Shown here piece by piece: positions 27,088 to 29,594 of a stretch of 29,594 nt of DNA (its first letter is position 1; the number at the start of each line of letters is the position of its first letter). This DNA comes from Chara braunii (taxonomy: Eukaryota > Streptophyta > Charophyceae > Charales > Characeae). The notes below the pieces were generated by a model. The model did no database searches and was not told where the DNA came from. It saw nothing but the letters and a program-made list of their open reading frames with translations. Made by a program: the position numbers and the translations under genes. The DNA lies in contig BFEA01000381.1 in the NCBI GenBank assembly GCA_003427395.1, positions 327,687-357,280 of the forward strand. Direction: 5' to 3'.

Positions 27088-27957
27088 GGCCCTCATCCTA
27101 GGACAGTAAGGGCCCTGCGCCCACTTGCAACTGTCTGCGCCCGCCCTAAGTGAAGGTGGGCCCTCAGGAAATTCAACGAGGCCTTCTCTGAGGCCGATGT
27201 GAGCAGAATGGGGCCCTCTGGGTCGGTTGAAGTGCAGCGTCTTCAACCGATCGTCTTCAACCAACCAGTAGGCTTGATCAGTTGAAGATGTTGGGCCTGC
27301 AAAGATGCTGAGGCCCAGGGCACTTACAGTTGACCCCCAGGCACATTCTGGAAGGGCCCTGGCCGCAGCTAGTGGGACAGAGGTCGAGCCTCGAGAGCGA
27401 GTGAGGCCTTCTCATTCTCATTCATTCTGGCTGGCTGGAGTGCTTGCTGGCTGGACGAGAGTCAGGCAGAGTGAGAGAGGGCGCTGGCGGGGTGCAAGGA
27501 AGAAGGTGCCTGTGCGCAGCTGGTGGCACTGCGGTCATAGCCAAGCTGCTGCCCCATAGCTGGAGGAGGTGTGGCAGTGGTCCTTGGGCGAGAAACTGTC
27601 GAAGGCAGAGGTGTGCGCGGTGTGTGAGGGTGCTTACCTGGCGGTGATGAGTAGGCCGCTTGGTTGGAGTCTTCCCTCCTCATCGGGCTGCTGCAATCCT
27701 GAAGACCTGTTGTAGTACACGGGTTTAGGTCGATAAGTGCTGTCTGATTGTAGTTGGGCCGCCGAGCGCCAAGAGGGCTTCAATTGTCAATTCACTTTAG
27801 TGCTTTGCTCTTGCGTATTTGGCGTATCTCGTGGTGCAATCTGCTTTGGGTTAAGCCCAGTTGATAGGTAACTAACTGGACACGTCAGCACTGACTCTGC
27901 AATTATTCTACTCTAATTATGCAGATGCAGATCAGGCCCAGGTGCCAAATTCCCAAC
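27075..27957 (+). repeat. 3' LTR of element 2 (about 883 bp)
   Basis: It begins TGGCAAAGC after the polypurine tract and probably ends ATTCCCAACA, directly before MITE copy 2. The hairpin word CCCGCCCTAAGTGAAGGTGG (27140-27159, then one more G) is shared with the element 1 LTR. A strong hairpin TCGGTTGAAG/CTTCAACCGA is at 27223-27250. The short frames inside (27305-27690) are low-complexity and not regarded as genes. The 3' boundary is inferred from the CA end and the adjacent MITE, since no second LTR copy is available. Confidence 0.6.
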
Positions 27958-28080
27958 AACAGTCTTCCCCGGAATAGAATGTACGCATTGTACGGTCATT
28001 ATTCCTGTACTTGGGCCAACTTCAGTCCAACATACAGTGATAATGACCATACGTTGTATTCTCTAGAAGAAGACCGTAGC
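27957..28080. mobile_element. MITE family 1, copy 2 (~124 bp)
   Basis: Left end CAACAGTCTTCCCCGGAATA; right end the complement of CTACGGTCTTCTTC with GAATACAACGTATGG inside. Arms at about 27959-28002 and 28040-28078 pair imperfectly and share CGGTCATTAT / ATAATGACC near the loop. The termini match copy 1 at 25953-26063, while the centres differ. Confidence 0.65.
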
Positions 28081-28800
28081 TGACACATGGCTCGGATAGC
28101 AGTCGGTGGCATTGAGAAGAACGGCACGGACCGCAACTGCCTTCTGTTGAGATTTGACATTTGCAATATCACAACACAATTTCAGAAATCATCACTCGTG
28201 AAAACTTGATTGGAAGCAAATCTTGGGTGGTAGGAAACGTAAACACCAAACTTGTATTGTTGAAAAATCACACCGGCATAAATTATCAAAAAGAGAGGTG
28301 TCCTCCACACAAGCAAGGCCTCACATGTTATCTTAATTTGTCTGAGTTGAGCGTGTCCCTCCTTTCAGTGACTTACAGATTTTCTGTACTAAAAAACAAG
28401 CTGCTACTATGTCATCAACCCATGACAGCAGGAGACCATCAGGGACTACATCAAACACCCCTTTCCACAAATATAGATTGAAAACTTCTTCTCTGGCATC
28501 ACACAAGGACCACAGATCCCCATCCATGAGATCAAATTCTCCTTTCCCAACTCCTTTTCCTCTTAAGAACAGGTTCTCCTTCCTCAAAAACCACCAACAG
28601 GCTTTAACCATGGCTTTCATGTACGTACGATCAATGTGGTCAGGACTCACTTGAGTATGATCTTGTTCAATCCCGAGACTGGCTGTTGTAGACAAAGATG
28701 GGAAACTTCTGGATCCCAAAAGGCTGCAAACAGACAGGCAGGGATAGTGATAGGGCCATCAGTAATTGCGAGTGCAGATGGCCCATCTCCATTACCATGT
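28081..28800. other. Non-coding or exon-like stretch, no gene recognised
   Basis: A minus-strand open frame at 28333-28719 (about 128 codons) has ordinary amino-acid composition (CWWFLRKENLFLRG, VFDVVPDGLLLSWVDDIVAA). It could be an exon of a host or transposon gene, but matches nothing I can name. A plus-strand frame overlaps it at 28409-28654. Nothing else is visible. Confidence 0.35.
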
Positions 28801-28802
28801 GG

Positions 28803-28855
<53 letters not shown>
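28803..28855. repeat. (CT)n microsatellite
   Basis: About 26 uninterrupted CT units. Long Ser-Leu or Arg-Glu frames over it are artefacts. Confidence 0.95.
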
Positions 28856-28857
<2 letters not shown>

Positions 28858-28929
28858 CGCACACCTGCGCACACCCACAGAGACACCCATAGCACACACC
28901 CATGAGCACACATACCCAAACTCATGCTC

Positions 28930-28940
28930 CCACACACACA

Positions 28941-28973
<33 letters not shown>
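28930..28973. repeat. (CA)n microsatellite
   Basis: About 22 CA units with one TA interruption near 28947. The preceding 28860-28929 is CA- and CCCA-rich. Confidence 0.95.
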
Positions 28974-29216
28974 TACATCTGTTCCGTGAAAATGATGCGG
29001 CTGCACTTGTGCACTGCACTCCACAGAACTGACTCTTAGCTCTAAGCATAGAAGGTAAGATGTCAAGAAGTGGCCCAGCATCAGTGAGTATGGTACAGAT
29101 TCAAGTGCTGCTCTCTTACCTTTTCCTGAGTTTCTCTCAAATGTTCTCGTTTATTCTTTCCCCAACCTTTCGTTCTTTTTTTCCCCTGCAACCAACTGAT
29201 AATCTTGCAGATGATG

Positions 29217-29288
29217 CACACACTGTCACACACTGTCACAAACTGTTACACACTGTCACACACTGTCACACACTGTCACACACTGTCA
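29217..29288. repeat. 10-bp tandem repeat CACACTGTCA, about seven copies
   Basis: Unit CACACTGTCA repeats at a 10-bp period, with variants AACTGTTACA in the middle. It is followed by ACGTGTCAGGG. Confidence 0.9.
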
Positions 29289-29319
29289 CGTGTCAGGGAT
29301 GCAAGCCACAAGATATTCT

Positions 29320-29421
29320 CTACTAGACTCGAAGTAGAGCCCCATCCTACAACGAAAGCGGACTACTCCACCCTAAAACGAAAGCGGACTGTGTCATCCT
29401 ACTAGACTCGAAGTAGAGCCC
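29320..29421 (+). repeat. Nested direct repeats near the window end
   Basis: A 23-bp sequence, CTACTAGACTCGAAGTAGAG then CCC, lies at 29320-29342 and 29399-29421. Between the copies, ACGAAAGCGGACT occurs at 29352-29364 and 29378-29390. The final 29422-29594 shows no gene. Confidence 0.85.
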
Positions 29422-29594
29422 GGTAAACCGTAGGCAGAGAGGGAGAAGAGGACAACAAACGAGAGGCTGTGACAAACTGTTTCGTCGGAGTTTCACCAAC
29501 TCATCAGGAGGCTGAACCCTCAACAGTCTGCAGAATCCCCTCACTGATTACACTGTAAATGATAATCTACCTTAACCAAAATCAAAGTAGACTA

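Noticed and set aside
28333-28719. Named host gene on the minus strand
   Set aside because: Composition is plausible for an exon, but I recognise no family and there is no supporting splice structure, so no function is given.
28647-29081. 144-codon minus-strand frame
   Set aside because: Most of it is translated CA and CT microsatellite; no independent coding signal.

Overview
The window reads as gene-poor, heterochromatin-like DNA from a large, repeat-rich eukaryotic genome, most likely a land plant or streptophyte alga. The evidence is nested Ty3/gypsy retrotransposons with chromodomain-like tails, a primer-binding site matching a plant-type tRNA-Asp 3' end, T-rich intron-like stretches with GTAAG donors, satellite DNA, MITEs and a tRNA-headed SINE candidate. 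The species cannot be fixed from sequence alone; a charophyte such as Chara is a guess. I see no intact host gene, rRNA, functional tRNA, CRISPR array or bacterial feature.

Layout. 1-3265 is non-coding sequence with palindromes, short repeats and a diverged duplication, ending at a candidate retroelement primer-binding site (3268-3287). 3629-8599 is Ty3/gypsy element 1 (gag, protease, RT, RNase H, integrase, chromodomain-like tail, polypurine tract, start of a 3' LTR at 8600). It is broken by a few stops and frameshifts. 8982-12598 is element 3, a different and more decayed Ty3/gypsy lineage, cut off inside RNase H. 12600-13366 holds a 28-bp palindrome and a SINE-like unit with A/B boxes, a chain of hairpins and a poly-A tail. 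13425-14550 has four regularly spaced GTAAG donors with T-rich intron-like DNA, possibly a decayed multi-exon repeat, interrupted by a 104-N gap.

14640-18900 is purine-rich on the + strand and unusually dense in hairpins, with a 26-bp minisatellite, a 162-bp tandem duplication and a pair of ~520-bp diverged copies. 18914-19073 is a CTT tract leading into about 3.4 kb of 90/91-bp satellite (19076-22488). The satellite changes gradually from one monomer type to another while keeping its period. A ~440-bp segment of it is then repeated in inverted order (22489-22968).

22975-27074 is element 2, a 5'-truncated and heavily mutated relative of element 1. Its integrase is split by a 964-bp solo LTR (TSD TTAT) and by two adjacent MITEs. 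A second copy of one MITE family lies just after the element's 3' LTR (27957-28080). The rest is non-coding with CT, CA and 10-bp repeats.

The best candidates for something undescribed are the constant-period satellite gradient with its inverted duplication, the two-copy MITE family with CTACRGTCTTC ends, the SINE-like unit with serial hairpins, and the hairpin-dense block at 15.6-18.3 kb.
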